From NCBI GenBank assembly GCA_016081115.2, contig CM071928.1:60271950-60335949 (forward strand): a DNA stretch of 64,000 bases, read 5' to 3'. Both the position numbers and the translations under genes were made by a program. The stretch is from Rehmannia glutinosa (lineage: Eukaryota > Streptophyta > Magnoliopsida > Lamiales > Orobanchaceae). How positions within the stretch are numbered: position 1 is the first letter of the stretch; the number at the start of each line of letters is the position of its first letter. The notes under the pieces were generated by a model. It was not told where the DNA came from. It searched no databases and saw nothing but the letters and a program-made list of their open reading frames with translations. Of the stretch, positions 44,807 to 57,680 are shown one piece after another.

Positions 44807-45118
44807 TGTAAGGTAATAACTTAGAATTTCCAGATTATGTCTTTGCATAAGGCGTGGGCACGCCTTATTAATTGACTGCAACTTTTAAGTTCATGAATCT
44901 AGAGTTAATGTAGAAGCATAGAGAATGTTCTAGATTGGTTGAAGTGCATGTGGATGGGTAAGTCCATTGGTTTACTATATTAAATTAGATAGTTTGAAGG
45001 GTCTTTATGCATCTATAAATACCCATTTGTACTTAGAATTTTGCAAGACATCAAGTTAATAAAATTCCTCTTCCTCCTAAAATTGTCTTCTACTTTTATA
45101 TAGTTCATTTTTCTAACA
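44807..45118 (+). repeat. 5' LTR of a Tork-type copia element
   Basis: It has a TGTAAGG...CTAACA structure, 312 bp, with CTATAAATACCC as TATA box (about 45013). It is followed at 45122 by TGGTATCCAGAGCC, a near match to the initiator-tRNA-Met primer-binding site. The element's 3' LTR lies beyond the window because other elements have inserted into it. Confidence 0.85.
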
Positions 45119-45121
45119 AAG

Positions 45122-45135
45122 TGGTATCCAGAGCC
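45122..45135 (+). other. Primer-binding site of the Tork-type element
   Basis: TGGTATCCAGAGCC differs by one inserted base from the usual TGGTATCAGAGC complementary to the 3' end of initiator tRNA-Met. It lies three bases after the LTR. Confidence 0.8.
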
Positions 45136-45149
45136 ATATAATCCTTGAG

Positions 45150-47207
45150 ATGGCAAATAATGGAGTAGCTTCATTCCAATTCCCTCATCACACAAAAGAA
45201 AACTATGAAAAATAGTGTCTACGAATGAAAGCCTTGCTTGGCTCCCAAGATGTATGGGAGGTCGTAGAGAAGGGATATGAGAAGCCTCAAAATGAAGCTA
45301 TGTTATCTCCAACCGAGAAGGATACTTTGTCAAAGACAAAGAAGAAGGATCAACAAGCACTCACCCTCATCCATCAATGTTTGGATGATTCGATGTTCGA
45401 GAAGGTAGCCGACGCTACTACTTCAAAGGAAGCTTGGGAGATTTTGGCAAAATCTCTACAAGGTGTTGATAAAGTGAAGAAGGTGAGACTTCAATCACTA
45501 AGGGGTGATTTTGAAGTTTTGAAGATGAATAAAACCGAAGATATTTCAGATTATTGTTCAAGGGTGAAAGCTGTTGTGAATCAATTAAAGAGATATGGAG
45601 ATAAAATCGAAGATGTACGCGTAGTGGAGAAAAATCTTCGTTCCTTGACTCCAAAGTTTGATTATATTGTGTATGCCATTGAGGAAACGAAAGATCTAGA
45701 TTCTATGAGCATTGAAGAATTGGAGGGTTCTCTACAAGCTCATGAAGAAAAGATCAAGAGGAGACAAGAGGAGCCATTGGAGCAAGTTCTCAAAGTTAAA
45801 GTTACTTTGAGAAATGATACAGAAAAGAAAAATAACTTCAAAGGACGTGGACATGGACGAGGTTATGAACGAGGAAGAGGTCGTGCAAATAACCAAAATA
45901 GGTGATAGAATCTGTGCCCTTACTTACGTGAAACAGAACAGATTCTCAAGGTGTTGGATGTTAATGTTGTAACACTGAACCAACCAACACAAGTACACAG
46001 CGGAATAAAAATAACACGGAGATTTTTAACGTGCTTAGATTCCTCAATCTTAATGCACGAGGCCACGCCTAGAGAAGAAACAATCCAATATTAGAGAACA
46101 AAGAGTTATTACAAATACGACTGGATTTACGAAAAGCATAAAGAATCCCTCTTTATCTAATACACCAACACTCGTATAAAACTAATATTCAAATCGATTC
46201 TTCAGAACACTCAACCTTGTTGGAATTCCTCCAACTTCAAATCCCTTGAACGATCGAGTCGATCCACACCGTATATCTTCACCTTCTTCTCCCGAAGAAT
46301 AAGAGTATGTAGTAAAATGATTTCTTGAAGAAGTACAAAATAAAGCTTTGAATATGCTTGTGCTCGATCGATACTTCAAGGTCTGACTTCTCTTCTTTAT
46401 AGCCATCAAAAGAAATCCTATCCCAGATTTCAAGATGGACGATTTATTGCTAAAGGAAGGAAATTAGAAAACAAAATCATTTCCTTGTGGGTAAGAATCA
46501 ATTACACAAGGAAAGTGATTCAAAAGGAATAATTGGCAATCTGAAAAGATGTTGAATCAATTAAGATAAACATTATCAATAATATCAGCAACTTTCACAA
46601 TATAAAGATCTTGCCAAAAACACACCACAGAATCTGGCATAAAATCCGCCCAGATTCTGTGAGCTAGTGTTGCATTACTAGTGTTACAACACTAGAACAT
46701 GCACTGTGCTAAACGGACCAAATTTTCCAACTTCAATAACACTAACAATAGGCCTGGAAGAGACAATAGAGACAGCTCCAACAATGAAGAACGAAACCAA
46801 CCATCACATAGAGGCCGTGGAAGAGCAAAAGGAAGAGGACGAGACTATTATCAAAGATCAAATGAAAGGAGGTATGACAAGTCTAAAATTGAATGTTACA
46901 GTTGTTATAGACTTGGCCATTTTTCCTAGGAGTGCCGCAACAATAATTACGATGCTAAAGAAAATGCCAATCTTGTTGACGATAAGCAAGAACTGGAAGA
47001 GTCGACGTTGTTGTTAACAATCAAATATGACGAGAATGACAACAACAGTCTGTGGTACTTGGATAATGGTGCTAGCAACCACATGTGCGTATATAGAGAA
47101 AAGTTTGTAGAGTTAAATGAGAAGGTGAGAGGTAATGTCTTTTTCGGAGACTCCTCAAATATCCATATTCAAGGAAAAGGTACAATTCTCATTTCTTCCA
47201 ATGATGG
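45150..47207 (+). pseudogene. Tork-type copia gag and protease start, interrupted
   Basis: Gag starts at ATG 45150 (MANNGVASFQFP); a stop follows after KENYEK, and the frame is then long and clean from 45225 to 45905 (ALLGSQDVWEVVEKGYEKP, EAWEILAKSLQGVDKVKKVR, NLRSLTPKFDYIV, Gly/Arg-rich tail). A solo LTR interrupts at about 45904-46700. Gag then resumes with the nucleocapsid: Arg/Gly stretch and zinc knuckle (CYSCYRLGHFS, then a TAG where one residue is expected, then EC). Protease follows (SLWYLDNGASNHMC, 47050 onward) and is broken at 47208 by the Athila-like LTR. Integrase and RT are outside the window. Confidence 0.9.
45904..46700. repeat. Solo LTR-like insertion in gag (boundaries approximate)
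   Basis: Non-coding DNA separates two halves of an otherwise continuous gag. It begins near TGATAGAATCTGTGCCC and contains CACAAGTACACAGCGGAATA and AACACGGAGATTTTTAACG, wording I associate with reversed copia LTRs. The right end is uncertain (CTAGAACATGCA or a little beyond). No target duplication was identified. Confidence 0.55.
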
Positions 47208-48878
47208 TGTTGAGTGTGAGTTTTGCATGTATTTTAGGTTATATTTATGGCTATAATTATTTATAAACGTGCAATAACACATATGAAATGGTATATATTC
47301 GCTCTTTGTGGAAAAGGCATTACACTTTGCTTGTTTTATAGGAATTTAACGATATTTGGAGTGATTTTGTGACAAATACAAGCATTGTGGTCTAGAATCA
47401 TCAAGAATCGAGCGATTACACCCAATTGGAAGCCAACTATATTGATTCTAGAGTCATAATAATGAGTCGTGTGTCAAAAAAAGCATGGATGAGCAAACAA
47501 CGAGGGGATTAATCTCAAGAAACGTCCAAATACGTCTGGAATTTCTAGTACTGGTAGGATTTAGTATTTTGGCCATAACTCTCTCTACAAAATTGATATT
47601 GAGCTGATTCAAGTGTCTATGGAAAGCTAAGAGGGAGGTCTACAACTCTTATGAAGACCCCGTAAGCAAATTCGGACGTGTGGGTGGCGCACGGGCCGTG
47701 CGTCGACGCACAGGTAACCCGAGCGCACCTGAAGGCACATGAAAGTTTATGAGCATGCCTACGGCTTCGAGCACGGGTAACCCGTGCGTGGACGCACGAC
47801 CCGTGCGTGGGTCGCTGAGAATTGATTTTCCTACGAATTTGAGCACGGGTATCCCGTGCATGGGCGCACGACCCATGCGTTCTTGCAGAAAACTCCAAAA
47901 ATGACAGCAAATTGACCTAGTCTTCTAAAAGGGTATAAATACCACTTTTTGGGGCGCACACCAGAGGAGGAAAGGCTGGGAATACACCCAAGAACACAAG
48001 AAACACATCAATTTCATCAAGGAATAATCAAGGGAAGAATCGGGTCGAATCGGAGCTTGAGGATTGAAGATTAATCAAGAGATTATCCATTTCCCTAAGT
48101 TTTCTCATTCTTTGTGCTTTAATCTTTCATTTTAGCTTCTTATGAAGATGAACAATTTGTCTATGAGTTGTTTATTTGTAATGAGTAGCTAAACATCTTG
48201 TGATTTCCGGGTTTTGGAAGTAGATTAATTGAACTCTTGTTGAATGTTTTAATCTTAATTGTAGTTATTGTCTTGAAGCCTATTTGTATACTTTGTTCTT
48301 ATTCTTGTTTTATCATTTGGCCAATGATTTAGCATGTTTGATATATTGATTCATAATTCGAGAGATGAGTTTCAATATTAGATCTTGAGTACTTGACATG
48401 AATATTTGCATAATCGAGAGGTTTGTGAATATTTGTGAGGATATTTGATCTTTTGTGCATTTAGGAGTTGTGTATCTTATGTTGAGTAGAGATGCTAGCA
48501 TAGATATTTCAATCTACGTTTTATATACATCTCGAGAGGGGGGATAAAACATATATGTGATCGTCTTATAGGTGTATTGATAATAACTTTGGCTTTGATT
48601 AAATCGGAAAACAAGAGGAATATTAATTGAAACCATAACCCGGGAATCCATTTCATTCCCTTGATAATTCCATTATTATTTTCATCTTGTGTTTTTGTGG
48701 TTATTCTTGTCTTAACCTCCACAACAATCATCCAACTAGAATCGTCTAAATAAAAATAAGACTATTTTAGTTCAATACTTAGCGCACTAATTTATTAGTC
48801 TCTGTGGATACGACCTTGCTTACCCTATTCTATAAACTACACCGTACACTTGTGGTGAAGATAAAAATAAGGCGAACA
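47208..48878 (+). repeat. 5' LTR of a second Athila-like element, inside the Tork protease
   Basis: TGTTGAGTGTGAG...AAGGCGAACA corresponds to the LTRs at 19122 and 29514. GC palindromes lie at 47690-47880 (GCGCACGGGCCGTGCG, GCACGGGTAACCCGTGCG, GCACGGGTATCCCGTGC). GGGTATAAATACC (about 47930) is the likely TATA box. It is followed by a proper primer-binding site. The 3' LTR lies outside the window. Confidence 0.9.
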
Positions 48879-48884
48879 AGTTTT

Positions 48885-48902
48885 TGGCGCCGTTGCCGGG
48901 GA
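48885..48902 (+). other. Primer-binding site of the Athila-like element
   Basis: TGGCGCCGTTGCCGGGGA, six bases after the LTR, is the tRNA-Asp-type primer site usual for Athila and related gypsy lineages. The left copy at 20654 lacks it. Confidence 0.88.
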
Positions 48903-49048
48903 CTAATACAATTTTTGGTGCTAATATTGCGATAGATAGAATTATTTTTAATTTAGATATTTTTATTTTATTTCATTTTTCTTTTGTAAATTCTATCTCT
49001 ACAATGTTTGATTTGTTTCTTTGAATTGGTATAGGTGCACCCGCTCGG

Positions 49049-49865
49049 ATGGAGGGAGTCAATTATTTCCATAACTGTAATTTCTACAGTTATGGGAATA
49101 ATCCTACTCCTACGCAATATTGTTCAAATTGGAGGAATTACGAAGGTTTTTCATATGCTAACACGGAAAATGTGATTCCACCACCATCAAGCTTCAATGT
49201 AACGAATGGGTTTACCAAAAGACGCCCTCATTTCATTCATGAATCAAAAGACTTCATTTATAAGTGAGACAAGGAACCAGTTCGCTGCACAAGAGGCTAG
49301 GATGGACAAGATAGAGTTGCAAGTGACACAGATGGCCAGTTCGATAAAAAATCTTGAGACTCAAGTGGGCCTATTAGCTACGATTATTGGTGAACAACAA
49401 CAAAAGAGCCATTTTTCGAGCACCACCGAAGTCAACTCAAAGGAACAATATAGTGCCATTCATTTAAGTAATGGTACTGAATACAAGGAGTCGAAGATCT
49501 TGGAAGAGCAAGAAAGTTCGGAACCACACACATATTGTGTGTCTATGTATGGTCAAATAGTGTGTGGTGCCAAAAAGGAACAAAAACAGGACAATGAACA
49601 CACAACTCATGCGTGTACGAATGAGCAGTTTGTGCGAGATATCATAAGAAAGTTGTTCCAGAATGAGACAAGCATGAACTATGCGTATGCACACGGACAA
49701 AATGCATGTAATTCAAATCAAAGTGTTCCAACATCAGGACTACAATACTGGCTTGGAAATCCCAATTATGCATTTCTAGATGCAAACAATGGAAAAGCGG
49801 TTCTTGACCACGATCCAAAGCAGCTAATATACGCATTCAAAGGTGGTACGAATCGAAATTATTAG
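49049..49865 (+). CDS. Gag-C-like ORF of a pol-less Athila-like element
   Basis: Two overlapping frames (49049-49267 and 49206-49865, 219 aa from ATG 49206) form one product with a single frame change. The start matches the C-terminal part of Athila gag (NWRNYEGFSYANTENV; then ISFMNQKTSFISETRNQFAA and a coiled coil KIELQVTQMASSIKNLETQVG, compare 22001-22318). The capsid is missing upstream and protease, RT, RNase H and integrase are missing downstream. Instead a unique tail follows (HTYCVSMYGQIVCGAKKEQK, RDIIRKLFQNETSMNYAYAHG, GLQYWLGNPNYAFLDANNG) up to TAG. The YAFLDANNG part weakly recalls the protease-RT linker near 23600. Its relatively open frame in such a decayed neighbourhood is notable. 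Function unknown; possibly a structural protein of a non-autonomous element. Confidence 0.6.
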
Positions 49866-50509
49866 GCGTCAAGCTAAAGCCGTTAAATATAGCGCTTGTT
49901 GGGAGGCAACCCAACGGTTTGTGGTGTGATTTTTGTTATTGTTTGTTTTCTTTTCGCAAAAAAAAAAAACTAAACTGAGTGTTGCTGTACGACATCACGC
50001 ACAGGTGACCCATGCGCTAGGCGCACGCCCGTGCATGCCTGGAGGGAGAAATAATAGGGCTTCGGCATGAAGCATGGGTGACTCGTGCGCAAGGCGCACG
50101 ACCTGTGTGTCCTTCAGCTGAGACAATATTAAGGTACAAAACTTGAAGTGAAGGTTGAAAGAAGAAGTCCTAGCGATAGGAGAAGATGCCAAGGAGGGTC
50201 ATTATCCACCACCACCTGCATAGTGAATCAGGTAAATCCACACAGTTTTATATTGAAATTCTATCTTCTCTTACGTGCCATATAATTTCAGTTAAGTTTG
50301 GGGGGAGAGATAGTTATTTTGATATGAAATGTGTGGATAAAAAAAAAATGCATTAATTTTGTGTGTTTTCATATAGTTGCATGTAGAGCATTTTAAGTTG
50401 CATTTGCATTAGAAACACGTTTATTGTTTTAGCACGTTTATTGCTTTCATAGATTTTAGGGAGTGAATTGATCTCTTGATTGTAACTTGTGCTTGATTTT
50501 GAAAAATTT
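49866..50509 (+). other. 3' region of the pol-less Athila-like element
   Basis: It opens with the GCGCTTGTTGGGAGGCAACC box also seen at 26256, then an A-run, two GC palindrome units (49995-50110), a purine tract TTTGGGGGGAGAGATAG (about 50298), and repeated GCATTAGAAACACG/TTTTAGCACG words like those at 28800. The SIRE-type LTR interrupts it at 50510. Confidence 0.72.
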
Positions 50510-52071
50510 TGTTAGGAAATTTATTGTTTAGATTTTGATGAATGCCATGTAAAACTTAGAATAGGAAGTTGGCACCCCAATTCTTGTTGTAAAATGCATT
50601 GTAATAAATAGAGTGCCAAGATGAGTTAAGTCGGCCTACGCCCTAACATGCAAGAAGACAAATCAAGACTAGAAGGAAGACTCACGCATTGAGACAAATT
50701 GAGTATGGCAAAGAAGAGTAGACGGAACTCTATCAAGAAGCGGTGAGATGCACTGAGTGGAGTATCGATCCAAGTCAACTCGAGAAAAGCCAAGTCTCAA
50801 GTTGAAGTGACAAGAAGAGTCATCCAATGATTGGAAGTCGACTCTAAGTCACCTGGGAAAGCAAAAATGCAGTCAAGTCGAGATAATCAGAAAAGATCCG
50901 TTGCACGAAATTAAGAGAATTACTTAAAAAGTAATATCTCCATATCACCTTTCTCGAGTGCTCACCCGAAGCGTGCAAAAGGAATGAACCAATGGGAAGC
51001 ACTACACCGTGTCGAACTCAAAAGGTGAAAGAACAATTCATACGAGGAAATGGCAATTCCGAGGATCGCAACAAGACAAGCCAACGATCGCAAGTGACTT
51101 TCAAAAATAAGCCTATCTCTTCAACGGGCAAATTTTTGAAAGATCACTATAAAAGGCCGAGGAGTTCATTTGAGAATGAGAGACATAAGTGGGATGCAAA
51201 TTTACAGACCAACCAAAAACGTTCAAGCAATTATTAGAAAATCAAACATTCTCAATCCTCAAGCCTACACTACGAAGAACATCAATCCAACACTCACCGT
51301 GAAGGAAAGATAACTTCAATCACTTGAAGAGGAAAATACTTGAAAAATCAAGGGGTCTACATTCCACGAAGGATTGTAGGAAGGTTCAAGATCGAACCAA
51401 GTCTTAAGCCTTTGGAGGGCTTCGTGATCAAATCCAAAGAGCTTGAGCAAGTGAGTCAGTAGTAGCAAAGCAAATGCCTGTGAAGAAGCTAAGTCGCACG
51501 AGAAGCCACCGAGTGATCAAGGCGTCTCCGTGATCGAGTCCCTAAGGATCAAGTCACCAGTGATCAAGACTTGTATCCGGACCGCTACCACTTTGTATAC
51601 GATCATTACCTAGTGGATTCCTCCGGAGTTGGAGAAGAGAGGAGTAGAAGAATTACCCCATCTTCGAACCTCTATAAAAATTTCATTGTGTCATTAACAT
51701 TTCAAGATTTTAATTTCTCGCATCTTAATTGTTTAATTCTCACGACATATTTGCTATCCACTTGATAATCTATAAGTACTAAATCAAGCACTAAATCCTT
51801 GCTTAATCAAACTTAAGGGTGTTAAGTCTTCCAAATAAAAAACAAAACCACAAATTGAGTTAATTTAAAGCCAACAAATGAGTTATTCCATCAACAAATC
51901 GATTGAGTCCGTGAGAGACTAACTCTACTTGATTGACTAAATTGATTGTCCATCAAGGACACAAAATGTGTAAGATCAACTCGTATATTTAAAAGGACTA
52001 AATCGAAAATTTGGTAAGGTTTATTCAACCCCCCATTCTAAACCTTACACTTACACCCCTTGGGACCTACA
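50510..52071 (+). repeat. 5' LTR of a SIRE-type copia element
   Basis: TGTTAGGAAATTT...GGGACCTACA, 1562 bp, is the partner of the LTR at 62939. TATA box CACTATAAAAGGCC at 51148. The primer-binding site TGGTATCGAG follows at 52074. Differences from the partner are mostly small indels, not substitutions. Confidence 0.92.
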
Positions 52072-52198
52072 AGTGGTATCGAGTGGTTGGTTCGTTGAAC
52101 CCTCCGCACCGGTTCTTGAACTAGATCTCCAAACCTTTCAAAGTCTCGCTTTAGTACTTAAACTCTCAAACTCTTTCTATCATTAGAAGTTATTATCA

Positions 52199-54062
52199 TG
52201 GAAGCAAATTTGACACGCATCCCTATGTTCACAATTGAAGAATTTGATGATTGGAAAATTCGTATGCGTGCTCATCTATCAAAGATTACATGATGAGATG
52301 TGGATAGTGATAGAAGATGGGCCACCGCAAATCTTAAAGGTGAACACAAATGTAAGAAGAAGAGCCGCAAATGGAAGGAGAAGAGGATGTTGCTCCCAGC
52401 ACTACCATGGTTGAAAACCAAGAACCGAGTGGACAAATGATGACAAAAAGATACAACCTGACAATGTAGCCAAAGACATCCTTTACAAAACCTTGACAAA
52501 GCCATGTTCAATAAAGTCAAATCATGCAAAACGGCTAAAGAAATCGGGACAAGCTCACATTGATTTGTGAAGGCTCGTGAGCAAATCAAAGAAAACAAAT
52601 TATCAAAATGGGCTGTAGAAATTTGAGAACTTCAAAATGATCTCGGGAAAAACCTGGATCAACCGGATGCTCGATTCACGTAAATCACCAACGAGTTATC
52701 TCGCACTTGGAAAGGAATATACACGAGAAGGAAATGTGTATGAAGATCCTAAAAAGTCTTCCAAATGAATGGGGAATGAAGGTCATGGCACGAGACATTC
52801 CATGGACCTATCAAAGACATCCAACCATGAATTATTCTCGGACCTCAAAGCCTACGAGTTTGAGCCGAGAAGAAAAGACCAGGAAGAGACAAAACGATTG
52901 TACCCAAAACAATGCTCTAATTGTTAAAGATGGGAAGAGAGCCGAGGTCAAAGAAGTCATTGATCCGGAAGAAATAGCCCCGATGGTCAAAAGATTCAAC
53001 AAGTTCTTCAATAAGAACTACAAGAGAGGAAAGGGCGAATCTTCCGGAAGACACTCGGCTCCTCCAAATCAAGGGAAGATAGGCCAACCAAGAGAACAGA
53101 TCATCAAAAAGTTGAGTATCAAAGGGTCGACAATCCAAGAATGGAAAGAGAGTGATCAAAAGGTCAATATCTATGTTGAATCAGACAACCAGGTCACTAT
53201 GCCATTGATCGCTCATATCCTGTAGTTAACAAATACAGAATGAAGAAGAATGAAAAGTCTTGAGAGAAAGAAGACAAGAAAAGAAAAAGGCAATGATGGT
53301 CACAGAGATCACAAAAAGCCAAGTCAAGAGAGATACCGATTCGAGAGCAAAGCGAAGCCGACTACTCAAGTGACTCAAGAAGAAGCCCCGATCCGCTTGA
53401 TGGCCAAAGAACAAGATCAACCTCGACCAAGAAGATGAGGTACACTCTAACTCATCAAACTCGGACTCTAGTGATAGTGATCGTGACACACACACTTCAT
53501 CACCCACTCGATCTTTATGATTCATTAGGCAAATTGATGAAAGATTTTGAACACATTAAATCCTCACACACACTATTAAATGAGGAAAACAGCCTACTCA
53601 AGAGTCAAAACTCAAAGTCGACTAAGAACCGAGTACTCTAAGTCAAATAGCCGAGGAGAATGAAAGTTTAAAGGCCGAGAATGCTAAATTAATAGCGAAA
53701 TTGCCGCTGCTATAGAGAAGAGGAGAATGACCTCAAAAATGTTATTACCTCATTCACTAAGGCATCTAAATCATTGGATGATCTTATTATGAGTCAAAGA
53801 GAATGTGGAGACAAGACAAAGCTTAGGATTTAATTCCTCTGTGCTATGTCAAACCTCAAAAGTAATTTTGGAAAAAGGATCTTCAAGCCATGAAGAGTCT
53901 GAAAAATCCAAAACTCTAAATGTTGCACACACATTCACTCCAAAGCACCATAACAAGCAAACTGGCCTTGGTTATAAAAGAAAAGGAAAACAAATATTGA
54001 GTGCGCCTGAAAGGACAAATGAGAAGAGATTCACCGAGTTCCTCAAAGAAAACTCCAAATAG
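52199..54062 (+). pseudogene. SIRE-type copia gag (frameshifted)
   Basis: ATG at 52199 begins MEANLTRIPMFTIEEFDDWK and continues to IRMRAHLSK, the UBN2-type gag start, then breaks after about 30 codons. Later pieces include KILKSLPNEWGMKVMARDI, LSREEKTRKRQN and a basic region (KRFNKFFNKNYKRGKGESS, 52990-53045). The part after 53430 is charged and coiled-coil-like (DSLGKLMKDFEHIKSSHTLL). A zinc knuckle is not legible. Frame breaks are frequent. Confidence 0.8.
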
Positions 54063-54370
54063 AAAATACTCTGCAAAGAAGAAGCGAGCTACCAAAACCC
54101 TTAAAAATCCATAAAAGAAATACATATGATGGGAATGGTAGAAAATATCTAAGCCAAGCCGATTGGAATAATGTAAACTATCGATAAACTTATGGAATAT
54201 AAGCCCAAGTGGCAAAGGCCTAGAACTCAAAAAGGCCATTCCAAAAGTGTAAGAGCTTTCATCAAAGACACATATGCACCTAGCACTACACTCGAGAGAC
54301 ACCACAATTACCCAAAGAAGGCGATTGCTAAAAAATTATACACAAAGATACGATAAAAGAGACAATTTGT

Positions 54371-57300
54371 ATGAACCTAGAATCCCCAAGCAATTTACCA
54401 GGATTAATTATGATTATGGCACTCGATAGATGGCAACCACTTAGAGTCAAATCATTTGGCTATAAGTTGGTTGGATCATCTTACAATTCTAACCCCTCAG
54501 ACCCGCACAAGTATGGGTACCTAAAACTTAATTTCCTTGATTGCGGTTTCAAGGAATGTAAAATGAGTGCCAAGGAACCTGGTACATGGGATAGTGGTCG
54601 CTTCCGGACATGACAGAAAAACAAGAAAAATCACAAAATTCAAGGAAGTAAAAGGAGCAAAAGTCATATTTGGAGGAATTGAAGCTCCTGGTAAAATAAG
54701 AGGCATTGGATCCATCAATAGGAATGGATTAGAAATCACGATGTTGCATATGTTGAAGGACTCAACTTCAACTGCTAAGCATCGACCAACTCTGTGACAA
54801 GGGTTATAACGTTGGATTTAACATGGGTATATGTCAAATCAAGGATATTGAATCAAATGAAGTTGTCTTTGCAAGGATGTAGACGAGAGAAGAATATGTA
54901 TATCGTGGATTGGTCAACCGCAACACCCAACACCGTCTACTAGCAAAGAGCACAAATGAATCAAGTTGGTTGTGGCACAAAAAAGTCGAGTCACCTAAAT
55001 TTCAAAACGATTAACAAGCTTGCAAGAAGTAATCTTGTGGAAGGACTTCCAGACTCAAGATACAAAAAGGAGAGTATATGTGACGCATGTCGAAGGAAAA
55101 CAAATCAAGTCATCATTCAAAGAAAAGACATGCCCATCTTCAACAAGAATATTGCATCCGCTACATATGGATCTATTTGGCCCAAAGGAACCAAACAAAG
55201 ATAAGTGGAAAGAAATACACCTTGGTGGTAGTAGATGACTACTCAAGATATACATGGACAATATTCATGTGTAAGAAGAAAGAAACTCTACAAAAACTAC
55301 CACAAATGATGAAGAGGATTCAAAACGAGAAGAGCCAAACCATTATCAAAATAAGATCGGGACGTATTAGAGAACCGAGTTCACAATGGAATAATAACTC
55401 GATTGTATTGAAAATGGTATTGGTCATGAACTATCAAAGCAAAAGGACTCCACAAACAGAATGGAGTTGCGAGAAAGAAGGAACAAACACTCAAAGAAGC
55501 GGAAGGACCATGTTAGTCAAGGGTTACCAAAAAGATTTTGGGTCAAGCAATCAACACAAACTTGCTACACTCAAAACAGATGTATGATAAAATGACATGA
55601 CTAACAAAGACTCCTATGAGATTTGGGAAGAAAACCAAATGTTGCATATTTCGAAATATTTGGATGTAAATGCTTCATCCACAACAATGGAAAAGACAAT
55701 CTAAAAGCTTTTGATGCTAAAGTGATGAAGGTATCCTCTTAGATACTCACCAAAGCAAAGCCTACAGAGTACTCAACAAAAGGACTATGGTTGCGAAGAA
55801 TCCATTCATGTGGTATTCGATGAGCCAAATGTAAATGGAGAAGACATTGAAGAGTCACCGATAAGTGAGTCATCCAACCATGCGAAGAGTCCCTATAATC
55901 AAGTCAAGCCGAACTATAAACTCGAAGAAGATGAGATAGTGAATCTCAAAAATAGCCGGAAAATTTGCGGCTAAGTGATCACGAGAGAGCGACCACAAAG
56001 AACACAAATACCGCAAGACAATCGAATCCAGCTAACTTACTCCAACCTCGATGTAAGATGGCCGAGAGACCATCCACGAACTTGTCATTGGAGACATAAG
56101 AGAAGGTGTAAAAATAAGATCCGAACTCAACAAGAAGCTATGTTCACATGCTTCATCTCGCAAATAGAGCCCAAAGATGTGTTACAAGCATTGACGACGC
56201 ACATTGGATTCAAGCTATGCAAGAAGAGTCAATCAGTTTGAAAGAAATAAAGTATGGGAATTAGTGCAAAGACCCATACATCAAAATGTTATCGGCACCA
56301 AATGGGTGTTCGAAATAAGATGAACGAGGAAGGTTCACGTGGTAAGAAAAACAAAGCAAGATTAGTAGCCAAAGGATATTGCCAAGAAGAAGGAATAGAT
56401 TTTGATGAAACATTTGCTCCGTAGCAAGACCGAAGCTATAAGAATGTTTCTTGCCTATGCACTCACAAGAATTTCACCGTATATCGATGGATGTAAAAAG
56501 TGCATTTCTAAATGGTTTATTGGAAGAAGAAGTGTATGTTGAACAACCTCCAGGATTTGAGCAGAAGACTCTTGGAGATAAAGTATAAAAACTCAAGAAA
56601 GCTCTATATGGATTGAAAACAGGCACCCGAGCATGGTATGATACCTAGTCACAATTCCTAATCGAAAATGGATTCACAAAAGGAAAAGTAGATAGAACAC
56701 TTTTCTTTAATTCAAGACAAAAAGAGTATACTTTGCTTGTTCAAATATATGTGGATGACATCATTTTTGGATCTACAAACAAAGAGTCGTGTGAAAAATT
56801 TTCAAACCTCTTGCAAAGTAAATTTGAAATGAGCATGATGGGAGAGTCGACATTCTTCCTTGGACTCCAAGTGAAACAAATCAAGGATGGAACCTTCGTA
56901 AGTCAAACAAAATACACCAGAGATTTAATGAAGAAGTTTGGTATGTAGGAGAAGTCTTCTCGTGAAAATACCAATGAATACATCACCAAAATGGACATGG
57001 ATGCAGATGGCAAGCCTCAGTAGATCAAACAAGATCTGAGCACTTATTGGATCATTGCTCTATCTCACAAAGCGGCCGGACATCACCTTTCTTTGTAGGT
57101 GTATGTGCAAGATTTCAATCTGCTCCAAAAGATAGCCATATGACAACAAAAATGCTAAGAGAATATTGAGATACTTGAAAGGAAGCCAAGAAGTTGGCTT
57201 ATGGTATCCAAAGGAAGGTGGATTCAAGCTAATCGGCTATTCGGACTGACTATCTTTGGATGCAGAGTTGATGAAAAAAAGCACTTCGGCACATGTCAAA

Positions 57301-57680
57301 TGCTAGGAAACAGTCGATTTCCTGGTTTAGCAAGAAGCAAAATTCAATAGCCACCTCTATAGTCAAGTAGAATACATAGCTACGGCAAACAATGTGCCCA
57401 AGTCCTATGGATGAGACAAAGAACAGAGACTATGAAGTTGAGGAAAAGAAATTCCAATCATGTGTGATAACACAAGTGCAATTGCCATTACTCAAAATCT
57501 GTGGCCGCACTCAAGAACAAAGCATATCGATGTCGATATCACTTCATAAGAGATCATGTTGAAAAGAAGGACATCATCTTGGAATATATCTCAACCGATA
57601 AACAATTGGTGACATCTTCACAAAACCATTATGTGAGTCAAGATTTGAAGAACTCAAACATGAGTTGGGGTTAATTGAGC
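54371..57680 (+). pseudogene. SIRE-type copia pol: protease, integrase, RT, RNase H (broken)
   Basis: A protease motif WDSG appears at about 54588. The pre-integrase/integrase region reads KKSSHLNFKTINKLARSNLV, SICDACRR and then DLFGPK (54960-55200). RT has KARLVAKGYCQEEGIDFDET (about 56358) and YVDDIIFGSTNKESCEKF (56748, active site intact), then FFLGLQVKQIKDG. RNase H pieces include SQVEYIATAN and TKHIDV...HFIRDHVEKKDI (57350-57570). The order is that of copia. Many stops and frameshifts are present, so no functional polyprotein can be made as written. Confidence 0.9.
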
